DNA of 64,000 bases from Gonatopus flavifemur (Eukaryota; Arthropoda; Insecta; Hymenoptera; Dryinidae). The DNA lies in assembly GCA_018340375.1 (NCBI GenBank), contig JAFFJZ010000004.1, positions 29,424,001 to 29,488,000 of the forward strand, read 5' to 3'. The notes beneath the pieces were generated by a model. That model saw only the letters and a list, made by a program, of their open reading frames with translations, was not told the origin of the DNA and made no database searches. Positions 45,606 to 55,906 of this stretch are shown here, in pieces; position 1 is the first letter of the stretch; each line of letters opens with the position of its first letter. A program made the translations under genes and the position numbers.

Positions 45606-48243
45606 CCCTGGTAGAAATTTTCTCTAGTACATCGAGAGTTACTCATAAGTTGACCTATCGTATTTGTGAGTCACTCATAAGGAAAACTTACGAGTAACTT
45701 AGTAGAATGTAACACTTCACTTAACTAAATTCTAGCCATCAAAACTAGCGAGGCACTCAGTAGTAACTGACCAAGAACTTGTAAGAAACTAGCGCCACAC
45801 TCATGACAGCAATTATATGCCAAAAAAGTTGTGAAGTTATAATAATACATCAACAATGATTATTCAGTAAAATATGCATGCTTTGGCCCAAAATGTTTTT
45901 GAAAATAAAAAATTGAATTTCGAGAAAAAATCATGTTTCAGAGGGGACACTTGTAGATTACCACCAACGTTCACTTCGTGCTCAATGCGATGGAGAGAAT
46001 ATTGGAAACCTCGGAGAGAATCGAACCTACCTAAACCAATTCCTACCTAATGTTGCGCGATCTACAATCCCAACGCCCTAACGACCTAAGCTAAACCGGT
46101 ACCTACGCGATGCATTAGAAAAGATCAATTAAAGTGACGTGTTTATCCGATTCAATCATCCGTCGGTTGAATATAATAATCTATGAGCCTGTGTGAAAAT
46201 TGCAGTTCGGTTGACAGATGTGAGGTTAAATTTATGTGATCAAAAAATAGATGAATTATTTTTGTGAAATGTGTGGTGGTTATTTCTTGAATAATGTGTA
46301 TCAAAAAATCTGTTAGTAAGTGCAAAATGAATTAGTAAATCAGTCATAGCTGTTGTAACATCTCAAAAAATCGTAATTGTTTGATGCAGTGAAAATGAAT
46401 TTTCTTCAAATACTTACATCAATACTTCTAGACAAAAACTCAGAGATCATATTAATTTTGTAATAAATATGAGTCATGAAGAACTCATTTGATCAAAAAT
46501 ATTTCAAAAGAATGTTCAAAATGAATTGCAAAAAACTTTGATTATTCACTTGCAGCTCGACGGATGGTTGTACTTTTCAAATTGAAGAGTACTCTTCATG
46601 TTAGAATTTTCAAATTTGAGGAAAAAGACTTATTTTCTGAGTTGAATTCGTTGTTAGGGTGATGACAAACTTCTAGGAAGAGTTTGAAAGTTGGGTGGAA
46701 TCTATATTGATCAGGAAAGTCCAAATCGTGTGGCAAAAGTTAGAAAATCTGTCAACTTAGCTTACGGCACATGGGTATTCTATTAGCTTCTCTTCACTAA
46801 ACGAAATCTAGGCAGGAGAAATGTATCAAAATTTAGTAAAATCAAGTTGGTACAGAGTAAGAGAGGACAGATATATTCATTGAAGTTTATTGGTTATTAT
46901 AAAAATGTTGATAAATACGTAAAGGCTATGTATGACTCAATTTATCGTCTCTCAATATTTTTGTTTCAATGAATTTATATTGTGTGCATTTTTGTATCTT
47001 TTCACTAATAGGTCGAGGAAACATGTGTATTGAACCTGTTTTATAAATATAATAACATTTATTTGTAGGAACATAATACAACATTATTGGAACAAAAATA
47101 TTAAAAGACGACACATTGGATCTTCTATAGCCTTTCCTTATTTATCAACATTTTTATGATAACCAATAAAATTCAATGAATATATCTGTCCTCTCTTACT
47201 CTGTATCAACTTGATTTTACTAAATTTTGGTACATTTCTCCTGCCTAGATTTCGTTTAGTGAAGAAAAGCTGATAGAATACCCATATGCCATGAGCTAAG
47301 TTGACAGATTTTCTAACTTTTGCCTCACGATTTGGACTTCCCTGATCAATATAGATTCCACCCAACTTCCAAACTCTTTCTACAAGTTTATCATCACCCC
47401 AACAACAAATTCAACTCAGAACATAAGGCTTTTTTCTCAAATTTGAAAATTTCAACTTCAAGAATACTCTTTTGAAGAGTAAAATCATCCGATGCGCTTC
47501 AAGTAAATAATTCAAGCTTTTTGAAATTCATTTGAAACATTCGCTTGAAATATTTTTGATCAAATGAGTTCTTCGTGACTCATATTATTACAAAATTAAT
47601 GTGAGTTTTGAGAAATCTAATGTGAGTTTTTTTTCCGAGAAATATTGATGTAAATCAATATTGATATTGATTGATATTGATATTGTTGTTGTTGATGTCG
47701 TCGTGTATTTGAATAGAATTCATTTTCACCACATCAGCAAATTACGATTTTTTACATATTACAACAGTGATGACTCATTCAATAATTCATTTTGCACTCA
47801 ATAACAGATTTTTTATGCATATTAATCAAGAAATGACGAAAGAAGAGTACTTGGTCGAAACTTATATTTGATTATGACGGGACACATATTCATTCAGTTC
47901 ATGCTCTTTGAATAATACTCAAATGATGTGTATGATGATGTGTCGTGTAGAAAAGAAAAATGATGCTGAATAGTTAATAAATCAACCTTATGAGAATTGT
48001 GATAAGTTATATGAAATACTTATTTCGCTGGTGATGGTTGAACGTTTGTTAAGTGTTTTTCTGTATGCATAACGTGGAAAATCTTGTGAAATTCTCATAA
48101 GTTCCGCCTAATTATAACCCAAATAGTTAGTTGAGTTAAACTTATCACTTACTGACCAGTAATTCACGAGTTTTACTCAACTAGTTCTCCCTCACTAGTG
48201 CCTCACGAGTTGTGGGGAAAAACTTATGATATTTCTACCAGGG
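45606..48243. mobile_element. CCCTGG-ended palindrome of 2.6 kb
   Basis: CCCTGGTAGAAATTTTCTC on the left and ATATTTCTACCAGGG on the right are inverted. The outer arms (45606-45800 with 48040-48243) repeat ACTCATAAG/CTTATGAGT and ACTTACGAGTAACT words. The inner arms (46270-46935 with 47118-47820) pair over about 650 bp at high identity. Flanks are CA on the left and TG on the right. No gene is supported: the short frames in each arm mirror one another (WVVSIRLIRE-like and GGIYIDQGSPNREAK). Confidence 0.75.
46015..46107 (-). repeat. tRNA-like SINE head
   Basis: On the minus strand TTTAGCTTAGGTCGTTAGGG is A-box-like and TAGGTTCGATTCTCTC B-box-like, with a stretch between them the length of a long-variable-arm tRNA. 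It lies only in the left arm of the palindrome, so it inserted after the palindrome formed. Confidence 0.6.
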
Positions 48244-50006
48244 TGCTGTTTTGTTCTTCCCGTGCATGCGTGCCAGAGATATGAAGATACATGTATTCAT
48301 ACGCCTCTGAGACGTACAGTGTTACTAGCAGGATTAATTAATGAAGTATTGAGTCCAGATTTTGGAGAATCAATCAAATCTGACATCGGGGATCAAAAAT
48401 TCAGCCTTATTCTGGATGAATCAACAGACGTTAGAGTTCCGAAATATCCAGAATTTGCGATAAGGTACATTAGCGTATCTCCATATTGAGAATGCTGATT
48501 CGAGGAGTCTGGCCGAAGCGGTTATAGACACACTCAATGATCACGCTTTGAAAGTTGGGAATTTGATTGACATAGACACAGACAATGCTTCAGTTATGAC
48601 TGGCGTAAATAATGGGTTGCATCAAATTTTGAACAGAGAATATAGATTGCCTCATTCAGTACTTGTACGATGCGTGCGCCACTCCCTGAAACTAGCAGTG
48701 AGTCAAGCTTCTGAAAATACCTTGCCACGTAATATTGATTATTTAATGAGAGAGACTTACAATTGGTTCCCTCATTCTTTCAAACGACGAGCTGACAACA
48801 TGAGATATTTGATACAATAAATTGTGGTTCACCGCCCTCAAAGATTCCCAAGGTATGTGCTATACGATGATTTTCAATACAGCCAGCAGTTAATCGTATT
48901 TTACAACAATGGGATGAGTTGAAATTGCATTCTTCCATATGTAAAAGCAATGAAAATTGCTACACTGCGGAACTTCTTCATGCCATGTTCGGAGACTACA
49001 CATTTTCTCTATCTAACATACATTCAGAGTACCTTAGCAGAAGTCCAAACGGTTTTGAAAGTCTTCGGAAGTGATAATGCTGATCCAATGAAATTGCTTG
49101 ACACCCTCACTTTCTTATCACAATTCATATGCAAAAAGAGTGATTTATCCACATGGGAAGATAAATGTACTGACCACAACACTTCAAGAAAGCCACCTTA
49201 ATCCTTTTGCTACACTTGAGTATGCTTTTGACACTTTTGTACGTAACTTGCACTCAACTGAAGGCAGCATGAAAGTAGTCAAGAAAAGATCTATCGAATT
49301 CACAATAAAGGTAATCAAAGAACTACAGAATAGACTTTCACCTAATATCGAGGTCTTAAAAATTCGGACATGCTATCTGTCGGTGAGGTTTTGCGAACGA
49401 AAATTGAAAATGATGATATTATTGACCTGGCAAAAAAAACAGGAATTGACGACATCCAACAGCTGGGAAACATGTCTCTGGAATGGCAGAACATAAATTT
49501 TATCAAATGGCAAAACACTGAAAACACCGTGGACCTTTGGATTGAAGTTCATCAGTATAAAGATGCTGCCGATGAAAACCCATTCAAAGATCTCTGCAAT
49601 TTCGCATGCACTATATTGCCACATTCAAACGCAGAAATTGAAAGAATTTTCAGTACGATGAATTTAGTGAAGTCAAAACTTCGCAATCGAATGAATTTTA
49701 CAACATTGAATTCTATTTTGATGATCAGATACTCCTCGAAAAAAGTACACAAAAGTTGTTTCGAGTATGAGCTACCCCCAGACGGTTTGAAAGAATATTG
49801 GCCCCAACAAAAGTTATTCATTCAAAAGTGTCAACAAGCCACAAGCGTCAACTTCAAGTCTTTGTACTGAACCCGGAAGCATGACTAGAATGTTTTCCAG
49901 GCAATGGGATAGTTCTGAAGATGACGAAATAGAAGACCTTTGAAGTCAGCGCACTGATTCTACGTACCCGAAACCCACGTTTATTTGCAGACAGAAACGT
50001 GTTTTT

Positions 50007-50591
50007 GGTCTGGGTAGTACTCGGATCAGGAATCAGAAATGTAGAGAGTGTAGTCCGATTTGCCGAGTAAATGGTCGAGCCTTTTTATTGAAATTTTCCA
50101 GCCGACGTTTCGGGTTGTTTCAACCCATTATCAAGGTAAATTTGAACATCAATTCGGAGTGGTGAAAAATTCTTATCATCGTTCGGACCCATCACGCGTG
50201 GAGAGGGTAAAAAACAATTCTCGGTCTGGGTAGTACTCGGATCAGGAATCAGAGATATAAAGAGTGTAGTCCGATTTGCCCAGTAAGTTGAAACAACCCA
50301 AAAAGTCGGCTAGAAAATTCCAATAAAAAGGCTCGACCATTTACTCGGCAAATCGGACTACACTCTCTACATTTCTGATTCCTGATCCGAGTACTACCCA
50401 AACCGAGAATTGGTTTTACCCTCTCCACGCGTGATGGGTCCGAACGATGATAAGAATTTTTCACCACTCCGAATTGATGTTTAAATTTACCTTAATAATG
50501 GGTGGAAACAACCCGAAACGTCGGCTGGAAAATTTCAATAAAAAGGCTCGACCATTTACTCGGCAAATCGGACTACACTCTCTACATTTCT
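50007..50591. mobile_element. Penelope-like terminal repeats in inverted arrangement
   Basis: 585 bp flanked by the 13-bp repeat GAAACGTGTTTTT (49994-50006 and 50592-50604). The unit GGTCTGGGTAGTACTCGGAT...CGAGTAAATGGTCGAGCC is present at 50007 (minus sense), 50222 (partial) and 50310-50591 (plus sense). Each carries CAACCC-GAAACGTCGGC, the conserved block of Penelope-like element terminal repeats, with a GGGTTG/CAACCC stem before GAAAC as in their hammerhead ribozymes. No reverse transcriptase or GIY-YIG is present. Confidence 0.62.
50490..50528 (+). ncRNA. Degenerate hammerhead-ribozyme-like motif
   Basis: The sequence reads CTTAATAA, then GGGTGGAAACAACCC forming stem II, then GAAACGTC. 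The core CUGANGA is altered to UUAAUAA here and to TTGATAA in the minus-strand copy at 50101-50135, so cleavage is doubtful. A third, poorer copy is at 50286-50310. Confidence 0.45.
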
Positions 50592-51036
50592 GAAACGTGT
50601 TTTTATTTTCTGTTCTTGAAAGTGCATTGACTGGTTATATTCTTTGAAATTGGAATAGTTTTCTTGTTACATTGCTCTTAACTTTTTATAATAAATAAGA
50701 CGTATTCGAGCAGTAATATTCGTGAAAACTTTTTCTCTACGCAATGTGCAGTATAAGGGGACAAATTTCAACATCTGCTCCTTATTGGAGTACTTGAAGC
50801 TATGACAATCTACTGAGATAAAAAAATTATATAACAAACCCAAAGCTGGTCGCAATCATTTCAATAAAAATGTAAGTAAAGTTCAATGTTTCAAATCCGT
50901 GATTTCCCAATTTGATTAATCTAGGGACATCTAGTGACTTCAAATTCGACCACCTAGCGAATTTTCAATTCAACCATTTAGCGACTTTTCGACAACACCC
51001 TAGCGACAATTCACTTTCATCGCGGTGGTAACACTG

Positions 51037-51044
51037 AACAGAAT
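51037..51044. repeat. hAT target site duplication, right
   Basis: AACAGAAT, identical to 43590-43597. Confidence 0.92.
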
Positions 51045-51457
51045 CATAGTGGATACGCTAAACATCCGTGTATCCAGTGGAATGTTGTTTCTCTATTCGG
51101 AATCGTAACCTAATGTAAAGCAGATGATACAACGTCTGTTTGAAGAAAATCGAGCATATTGAATTATACCTTCTGTATAGAGACTAGTTTATAATGAGTA
51201 AAGAATAACTGTAGTTCAGCTTAACCAAAGTGACTGGACAGATAACTGATACTTGAAACTAATGCTATATCTGAAATCAAGGCTTCAGGTCACAATGTAT
51301 TCCGAGGTCATTTGAATTGGAATTATTAAACATTTTCGTTTCTTGACATCTTGAGCTTACTATTATGAATGCTAAGAGTATCTTTTGGCATAACCTGAAA
51401 ATTCATATGATTCATACATCAGCAAGATGTTATTGTGTTGTTTAACACACACCCACA

Positions 51458-52648
51458 CAGCACGCAGTTCTTGAAGATATCTAAAAGAATACTCAATTGA
51501 GAGATCTTCAAGAACGTTCTTGAAGAGTTCTTAAAGATATCTTTCAGAAGTGTTGGGAAGACATCTTATGAAAGATTTCTAAAAGATGTCTCGATTCAAG
51601 ACATCTCCAAGACGACCATGCAAGATATCTTAAAGATATCTTTGAGAAGCGTTTGAAAGATATTTTCCTGGAAGACTTCAACAAAATATGTTTAAGAAGA
51701 TAGATTGTCAGCAGGTTGAAGTTATAAATACCTGATCATATGAATTGACATGAATAACACTCGAAATGTGCCTTTAATTATAATCGAATTACATATGTGA
51801 TAAATTCGGTCACAAATCGAAAGCTTGAAAAATCTATAAATATGCCAAGAGATTTTAAATTGTGCGAAAATTACGATTTTGTAACCTTTTAATACCCGCA
51901 CTGGAATTAACGAATCTTCAAGACACAAATATTTCACAAATTACTGGACTTTTTACGCTCAATTTTATGGACAGCTTTCAAGTAAATTCACAAAAATTCT
52001 CATTCATACTCATTAATAAGTTATTCTTCAATAACGTTGGGATAGAAATAATTTAGGAAGAATCTGTGGTATCCACGACCAACTTATCTGACATTTGTTT
52101 ATATAATAACAGTTTTTTCAAAAGATCACTTCTACTCTGGAAATGTACATCACTGACACGATTCCACTGTGTTATATTGACAATCATAAGCATCAAAATC
52201 GAACTGTCTCTATAGCTCAGGTCACTGAAGCGTAAGTACATCGTAAGATGCGCGGGTTCGATTCCCGCAACCTCAAGGATTGAGATAAAGTCAACTTCAT
52301 AGGAGTGCGAGAGCGACAAAGACAAATATGGGGGTAGGGAGGAGAAGGAAAAAGAAGAGGTGTTAGAATTTTTTTTCGTGAATAAATTCAAGCTTCTTCC
52401 AAGACATTTTTATGGATTTTGCAAGACATCTTTAAGAAATCTTGAAGAATTCTTCTAGATTTCTTAATTTCCTCTCAAAGATATCTTGGAGAAGTCTCCG
52501 GGACATCTTTTAGAAATCTATTCATGTTGCATAAGACATCTTTTCGAATACGAAAAGATATCTTTTAGAAAATTCTTCAAGACTTCTTGTACTTTTGGAA
52601 GATATCTTTTAGAATTCTAAGAGATATCTTCGTGTCTGTTTGGGCATT
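51458..52648. repeat. AAGATATCTT-rich element with unrelated centre
   Basis: Left CACACAGCACG..TTCTTGAAGATATCT and right AGATATCTTCGTGTCTGTTTGGG are roughly inverted. Both arms (51470-51700, 52395-52640) consist of AAGACATCTT / AAAGATATCTT words. The centre (51720-52390) is different sequence with a SINE head. This is the best-bounded member of the family also seen at 23085 and 25415. Confidence 0.5.
52206..52370 (+). repeat. tRNA-derived SINE
   Basis: CTATAGCTCAGGTCACTGAAGC is A-box-like. GCGGGTTCGATTCCCGC is a perfect T-arm stem-loop with the B-box. No acceptor stem pairs with the 5' side, and an unrelated tail of about 100 bp with GA-rich runs follows to 52370. This is the best SINE in the window. 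Confidence 0.7.
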
Positions 52649-52649
52649 G

Positions 52650-53858
52650 ATTCATTCAGGTCATGTTACCATAGGTCGTGTCCCCAGTCGCTTCAGTCAG
52701 ACTGAAATATAATGAATCTTAACTAGTTCCTATGAAGGGGATGTTTCATGCTTTTGATTTTCCTTGAAAAGATTGTATATAACCTGCTTTGCTCTTGTCT
52801 GCAAATCATAAAGCAAACATTAGAGGCAAAGCACTTCACACTAAAAATTGTAGGGTATCCGCCATACTTTTGTTTGTACAGGAATTGTAAATAGGGATAA
52901 TGATCAACTATATGCCCCATAAATTCCAAAAACTTCACAAACAATATAGTCAGTCAAACTTCACCTTTACTTGAAACTGGTGACAGAATCTCAATAATTT
53001 CATTAATCACGTTTGGTTTGAAATAACTCAGAATTCTAGTGTGTGGAATGGATCAACCTAACTTCTGTTCTATTTTCTTTCATACATGTTTTCAAGATAA
53101 GGATGTTTTTTAGAAATCACAAACTACTGTGGATGCATTTTTGACAAATCAAAGCTACAATATCCCAAAAATTTCTCACATACCATTTGGATCGCCAAAT
53201 GTATTTGGTAGTTGTTATTGATTTCACATCCTTTTTTTCTTCCTTTGAAATAGTATATCTGCCACATCAAGTAGAATTCTGGACAGAGTTAGGTTTTTGT
53301 GAATTGTTATTGTGAGAGATTTACATTTTTTCATGGAACTGGCGTTATTTTTCTACTTCTTCGGAGTTTTTGTGAGGATATTGTATACCCAGAAATCACT
53401 GGAACATTCGAATACATTCGAGTACTTGAAACATTTCGGGGACTCGCATCAAATCCAGTACCCGAGAAATTTCGGGAACCCGAATCAAATCAGGTCTTCG
53501 AAAATTCGGGTAATTCAAAAAATCTCGACCCTTCCTGATTCTCGGAATCGGGAACGCGAATTATTGGGGTCTTATACACCCCTAATGATATGCTCATTAT
53601 AGGGATCATTACACTCATTGCAAGAAAAATTACACTTGATCCAAAGATAAAATATACTTGTTCCGAGTGTACATGATGTTCATACTGAGCACGAAGTAAA
53701 ATTAGGGGGGAGAACAATCTTCGTAAAACAAACTTGGCACATTGTTTTGATAAATAATACATGACTTGTATTATTTCTCAAAAAAATGTGCCACTTTTTC
53801 GATTGAATCCCGTGAGAGATGTGTCTCCTTATATCTTCCTTCGTGTATGAATCAAATA
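52650..53858. other. Non-coding stretch
   Basis: No gene supported. TCGGG(A)ACCCGAATC-like words recur at 53440-53560, resembling the GAGACCGAGA repeats of the MITE at 25893 only superficially. Confidence 0.35.
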
Positions 53859-53860
53859 TA

Positions 53861-54593
53861 CTGGATGATTCAAAATTGCCGTACACTTTTCTGAGAGCAG
53901 ATTCTGGATAAAATTCTGAAAAGATTTTAATCCGGAATATTCGAATCTGATTCTTAGGCTGGCCTCCCATGGACCGGAATTCGTTCCGGCGGAATGAAAA
54001 TTGAACCAATGCACAATTTTTTATAGATTTCTGATAGAACGCTTTAAAAGAAATTGTGAAAGCGATTGGTTTAAAGTCATTCCGCCGGAACGAATTCCGG
54101 TCCATGGGAGAGTAGCCTTAGATCCGGAGATATGAGCATTTTCTAATTTTTTGAAAAATCCAAATACCTCGGAAGTACCATATTTCTGACTTTTGAATTC
54201 AACACCATTCTCTAAGTCAGATCACGGGGTATCCCTGAGAAAAAATAAATCCAAGTTAGCTTCCCTCGTTGTGGAGTTATAGCGGTTTGAAATTTTTTGC
54301 ATTCCAGCCAATCAGAATTCAACAACTTTAAATTGCTATAACTCTATAACGAAGGAAGCTAAATTAGATTTATTTTTTTCCAGGGATGACTCGTAATCTA
54401 ACTTGAAGAATGGTGTCGGGTTCAAAAGTCAGAAATATGGTACTTCCGAGGTATTTGGATTTTTCAGAAAATTGAAAAATGCTCATATCTCCGGATCTAA
54501 GAATCAGATCTGAATATTCCAGACCAAGATCTTTTCAGAATTTCATCAAGAATCTGCTCTCAGAAAAGTGTACGGCAATTTTGAATCACCCAG
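53861..54593. mobile_element. Palindromic element with TA duplication, interrupted
   Basis: CTGGATGATTCAAAATTGCC and GGCAATTTTGAATCACCCAG are inverted. TA flanks both ends (53859-53860, 54594-54595). The arms pair along almost all their length (ATACCTCGGAAGTACCATAT...). The left arm is interrupted by the MITE at 53957-54117. Confidence 0.78.
53957..54117. mobile_element. PIF/Harbinger-type MITE, 161 bp
   Basis: GGCTGGCCTCCCATGGACCGG and CCGGTCCATGGGAGAGTAGCC are inverted, and the pair continues through ATTCGTTCCGGCGGAATGA. TTA flanks both ends (53954-53956, 54118-54120). The uninterrupted sequence (TGATTCTTAGATCCGG) is seen in complement in the opposite arm of the host palindrome, which proves the insertion and the 3-bp duplication. 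Confidence 0.82.
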
Positions 54594-54644
54594 TATTCTA
54601 TGTTTGAATCTAGTGTCATTATTCTTGCAATGAGTGTGGTTATA

Positions 54645-55904
54645 TTAGGTTGGTAAGAAAGTCTTGCAACACACGAAAAAAGTAAAAAAAAAAAGTTTTT
54701 ATTATTCTCATAATATAATATTATTAAGTGATGTACGCTCCCTCTGCATTTTCAACTCGTGCCCAACGCTCTGTTAAACTTTGCACGCCCTCTGTTCAAA
54801 ATTGTGTTGGTCGTGAGTTAAAAAAGTCGTTCAGCGCATTTGCGAGATCAGCGAGATCATCAAATTCCTTATCCTGTAAAAAATTTTTCAATGGCCGGAG
54901 AAGATGGTGGTCGGTAGGAGCCAAGTCTGGTGAATACGGTGGATGCGGTAAAACTTCCCAACCCAGCTGCGAAATACAGTCTTGTGTCATCTTAGCTAGA
55001 TAGGGTCTGAGCGTTGTCATCGAGAAGTCGAACTTGAACACGTCTACGCCTTTTTTGTATGATAATTTCAGTCAGTTTTTGCAGTTGTCTAGTGTAAGTC
55101 TCCGCCGATATCCTGGTTTTAGCTGGTAGCAATTCGTAATAGAGCAAGCAGTCAGAGTCCCACCAACAACAGAGTGATACTCTCTGTACTCCGCGAAGCA
55201 GTTCAGAGGTTGATTCTGGTTTTTCTCCTTTCGGTAGCCACTGTCGCTTGCGTGTGTGGTTAACATAGAGCACCTAACCTCCATCTCCAGTGACGATTTC
55301 TCCAAGAAAATCCTTTCTGTTCGGACGATGCAGTAGTGAAAGACATATAGACACCCGTGACACTTTGTTTGATCCGCTGAGATCGTGTGGTATCCAAGAC
55401 GACACAACTTTTCTATATCCCATCTCTTGTGAATGTTGGAGACTCGTGGGATGGCTACAACCGAGTTTGTTGGCTAATTCTCGCGACCACGTGTTAGGCT
55501 TTGCCTTTATAAGCGCACGCAGTTTTTCATCGTTAACAGCTGATTTCCTGCCAGACCTGGGTTTGTCTTCAAAAGGTGTATTGCCTAAACGGAAACGTTG
55601 ATACCAACGAGATACAGTTGAATGATGAACAACGTCTGACTTGAACGCGCTGCAAATACAAGCGGCTGCAGCTCTTGTAGAATGCCCTTGTAAAAATTCG
55701 TAATAAGCGATTGCTCGAAGTGCACTTTGTTCCGTTTTTGCTAGCACTGACTGCGCGGAACAACTGACTGGTTTATAAACACTGCGGTATGCAAGGTTCT
55801 AGACTAATCTCGCATAGACGACCCTCGAATGTTCTCGAACTTTATTATTAGAAAAAATAGATTAATTGAAAAAAAAGTGTCGCAAGATTTTCTTACCAAC
55901 CTAA
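54645..55904 (-). mobile_element. mariner transposon, 1260 bp, full length
   Basis: Ends TTAGGTTGGTAAGAAAGTCT and its near-perfect complement ATTTTCTTACCAACCTAA give TIRs of about 28 bp with two mismatches. TA flanks both ends (54643-54644, 55905-55906). It carries one transposase gene on the minus strand. Confidence 0.92.
54725..55747 (-). pseudogene. mariner transposase, one stop and one frameshift
   Basis: The N-terminal helix-turn-helix reads RAIAYYEFLQGHSTRAAAA and STVSRWYQRFRLG with KPRSGRKSAV. The catalytic core has IVTGDGG-stop-VLYVNHTRKRQW (TAG at 55274-55276 in place of Trp), LDDNA (second Asp) and PPYSPDLAPTDHHLLRPL, the D34D signature of mariner. A one-base insertion near 55005 shifts the frame between LDDNA and RPYLAKMTQD. 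The first Met is not evident. The natural end is at about 54728. Both Asp motifs that can be seen are intact. Confidence 0.9.
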
Positions 55905-55906
55905 TA

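Larger units (their letters stand above)
45373..48333. mobile_element. MITE inserted in the hAT gene, itself interrupted
   Basis: CCTGCTAGTAACAC on the left (45374) and GTGTTACTAGCAGG on the right (ending 48332) are exact inverted 14-mers. They sit where the hAT frame breaks off (HRTKCSHF) and resumes (INEVLSP). Without the nested palindrome its length would be about 320 bp. The duplication is ambiguous because of TTA/ATTAATTA repeats. Confidence 0.68.
45073..49870 (+). pseudogene. hAT transposase, interrupted and frameshifted
   Basis: A BED-type finger starts it: MCRYCHAGFF, IKKHAET-stop-KH. Then ISTVEHLGELCKKI and HRTKCSHF come before the insertion at 45373. Coding resumes at about 48337 with INEVLSPDFGESIKSDIGD, LILDESTDV (first Asp), VGNLIDIDTDNASVMTG (second Asp), CVRHSLKLAVSQAS, then QQWDELKLH in another frame. 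The C-terminal dimerisation part reads LPHSNAEIERIFSTMNL and LRNRMNFTTLNSILMIRYS. Damage: TGA at 45139, a shift near 45315, a shift at 48487, TAA at 48818, shifts near 48900-48960 and 49190-49370. The order is that of the ZNF862/DUF4371-like hAT transposases. Confidence 0.88.
43598..51036 (+). mobile_element. hAT transposon, 7.4 kb, with nested insertions
   Basis: Left CAGTGCTGCCA and right TGGTAACACTG are inverted, and the flanks are the perfect 8-bp repeat AACAGAAT. Both subterminal regions are crowded with AGCGACTTT (43611-43710) or its right-hand counterparts (50930-51015), as expected for transposase binding sites. The transposase gene runs on the plus strand from about 45073 to 49870. 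Inside are a TIR element (45373-48333), a 2.6-kb palindrome within that, a SINE head and a Penelope-like terminal fragment. A 41-bp direct duplication lies at 44668-44750. Confidence 0.9.

Noticed and set aside
22566..52270. Functional tRNA genes at the A-box/B-box pairs (22566, 27356, 46015, 52206)
   Set aside because: None forms an acceptor stem and full cloverleaf, and at least two lie inside other transposable elements. They are SINE heads.
52723..52944. Possible 15-nt micro-exon (AG/ACAAGAGCAAAGCAG/GT) on the minus strand
   Set aside because: Splice-like dinucleotides at this spacing occur by chance, and there is no other exon nearby.
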